From an uncultured Actinomycetes bacterium (lineage in GTDB: Bacteria > Actinomycetota > CALGFH01): a DNA stretch of 5,931 nucleotides. The notes below the pieces were generated by a model, which was not told the origin of the DNA, ran no database searches, and saw nothing but the letters and a program-made list of their open reading frames with translations. A program made the translations under genes and the position numbers. Below are positions 5,142 to 5,931 of this stretch, in pieces. The DNA is taken from NCBI GenBank assembly GCA_937881255.1, contig CALGFH010000138.1, forward strand, positions 1 through 5,931. Direction: 5' to 3'. Positions within the stretch are counted from its first letter, which is position 1, and every line of letters begins with the position of its first letter.

Positions 5142-5931
5142 TGCTGCTGGAGGGCCCGGCGGGACTCGTGGTGCCAGGGGATGACCAGGCGCTCGACCAG
5201 GCCGACGAGGAAGAACAGGGAGATGCCCATGAGCGACAGCACCAGCACGGCCCCGAACAGCTCGGTGGTGGCCAGCTGGTTGTTGAGGGCCAGCATCAGG
5301 TAGCCGAGCCCCTCGCTGGAGCCGACCCACTCGCCGAACACGGCCCCGATCACCGAGAGGGCCATGGCCACCTTGAGGCCGGAGAACACGTACGGCAGGG
5401 CCGAGGGCACGCGCACGCTGCGCATGATCCGCAGCCGGGACATGCCAAGGGTGCGCATCAGCCGGACCATCTCGGGGTCGACCGACTTGAGCCCGTCGGT
5501 GGTGTTGACCACCACCGGGAAGAAGCAGACCAGGGCGACCACGACCACCTTGGGGACGATGGTGAAGCCGAACCAGACGACCAGGATCGGGGCCACGGCC
5601 ACGATCGGCACCATCTGGGAGGCGACCAGCCACGGGTACACGGCCCGCTCGGCCAGCCGCGAGTAGGTCAGCAGCACGGCCAGGGCGACCCCGGCGGCCG
5701 CCCCGAGGACGAAGCCGAGCAGGATCTCCTGCAGGGTGACGACGGCGTTGCGGGCGAACAGGGCGGCGTTGTCGACCACCGAGACGGCCACCGCCCAGGG
5801 CGAGGGCAGCAGCAGGGGGCTGATGTCGGCCAGCCCGGTGTAGGCCTGCCAGGCCCCGAGCACGACCAGGCTGAACACCAGCGGCGGCAGGACCCGCCCG
5901 GCCAGTCCGGGCCGCCGCCGCCCCGGGGCCG
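5138..5931 (-). CDS. ABC transporter permease, SsuC/TauC/ThiX type (partial at the right edge)
   Basis: An inner-membrane permease of the BPD_transp_1 family, the channel subunit of an importer for small organic anions or heterocycles. It has about six hydrophobic helices. After the first come LLLPSP, typical of SsuC-type N-termini, then LQEILLGFVLGAAAGVALAV, the core VPIVAVAPILVVWFG and the helix VVVVALVCFFPVVVNTTDGL. The EAA loop that docks the ATPase is MVRLMRTLGMSRLRIMRSVRVPSALPYVF in the usual position, given here as its start and end (E-M-V-R-L ... L-P-Y-V-F). The last helix runs through LSLMGISLFFLVGLVERLV. A GTG at 5878 could serve as start, but the frame stays open to the window edge with a basic stretch and LPPLVF before helix 1, as in family members, so the true start is probably outside. 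The ATGA overlap with the amidohydrolase marks an operon; the ATPase and binding protein are presumably upstream. Confidence 0.9.
   Translation of the reverse strand, partial: APGRRRPGLAGRVLPPLVFSLVVLGAWQAYTGLADISPLLLPSPWAVAVSVVDNAALFARNAVVTLQEILLGFVLGAAAGVALAVLLTYSRLAERAVYPWLVASQMVPIVAVAPILVVWFGFTIVPKVVVVALVCFFPVVVNTTDGLKSVDPEMVRLMRTLGMSRLRIMRSVRVPSALPYVFSGLKVAMALSVIGAVFGEWVGSSEGLGYLMLALNNQLATTELFGAVLVLSLMGISLFFLVGLVERLVIPWHHESRRALQQQ

Noticed and set aside
3874..5303. Two long plus-strand frames opposite the amidohydrolase
   Set aside because: Low-complexity shadow translations; the minus strand has full catalytic motifs in the right order.
1..5931. CRISPR array, tRNA, rRNA, insertion sequence or attachment site
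   Set aside because: No regularly spaced repeats, no cloverleaf or rRNA-like sequence, no transposase motifs or terminal inverted repeats were seen on either strand.

Overview
The window is very G+C-rich (about three quarters by eye, with third codon positions almost always G or C). It carries gene families typical of filamentous and soil Actinomycetota: an XRE regulator with a DUF5753 domain, a DUF397 protein and the remnant of a SAV2177-type methyltransferase. I cannot name a genus. No rRNA, tRNA, CRISPR array or intact mobile element is visible.

Left part (1-1705): a leftward pair encodes a four-helix DUF1772 membrane protein and, 9 nt downstream, a small PPOX-type flavin/F420 split-barrel protein. 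Head-to-head with them is a rightward TetR regulator. The 5' ends of the TetR and DUF1772 genes overlap, so each gene's promoter and operator probably lie inside the other's coding sequence. The simplest reading is a TetR repressor controlling itself and the leftward pair.

Middle part (1706-3780): an XRE-DUF5753 regulator (Scr1/WhiJ-like) is followed directly, in the same frame after its stop codon, by a decayed SAV2177-family methyltransferase. That remnant has lost its N-terminus and its SAM-binding core, and it is frameshifted. A DUF397 gene (Scr2-like partner) lies on the opposite strand, convergent with the regulator rather than in the usual tandem. Its leader holds a good Shine-Dalgarno, a TATGAT -10-like box and two 9-bp direct repeats. 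Divergent from it is a 109-aa unrecognised protein whose C-terminus looks like a small winged helix. This block looks like a remodelled XRE/DUF397/methyltransferase triad.

Right part (3784-5931): a leftward operon ends the window. An ABC-transporter permease of the SsuC/TauC/ThiX type runs off the right edge and overlaps by ATGA with a metal-dependent amidohydrolase of the ATZ/TRZ - MTA/SAH deaminase family. The pair suggests uptake followed by deamination or dehalogenation of a small N-containing compound. The hydrolase gene has a clean single-base frameshift in a C-run at 4080-4083, after all catalytic residues. Restoring one base gives a normal 452-residue enzyme, so this is either a very recent mutation or a sequence error.

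There is no gene-free stretch longer than 300 bases. The longest is the divergent leader at 3296-3450.
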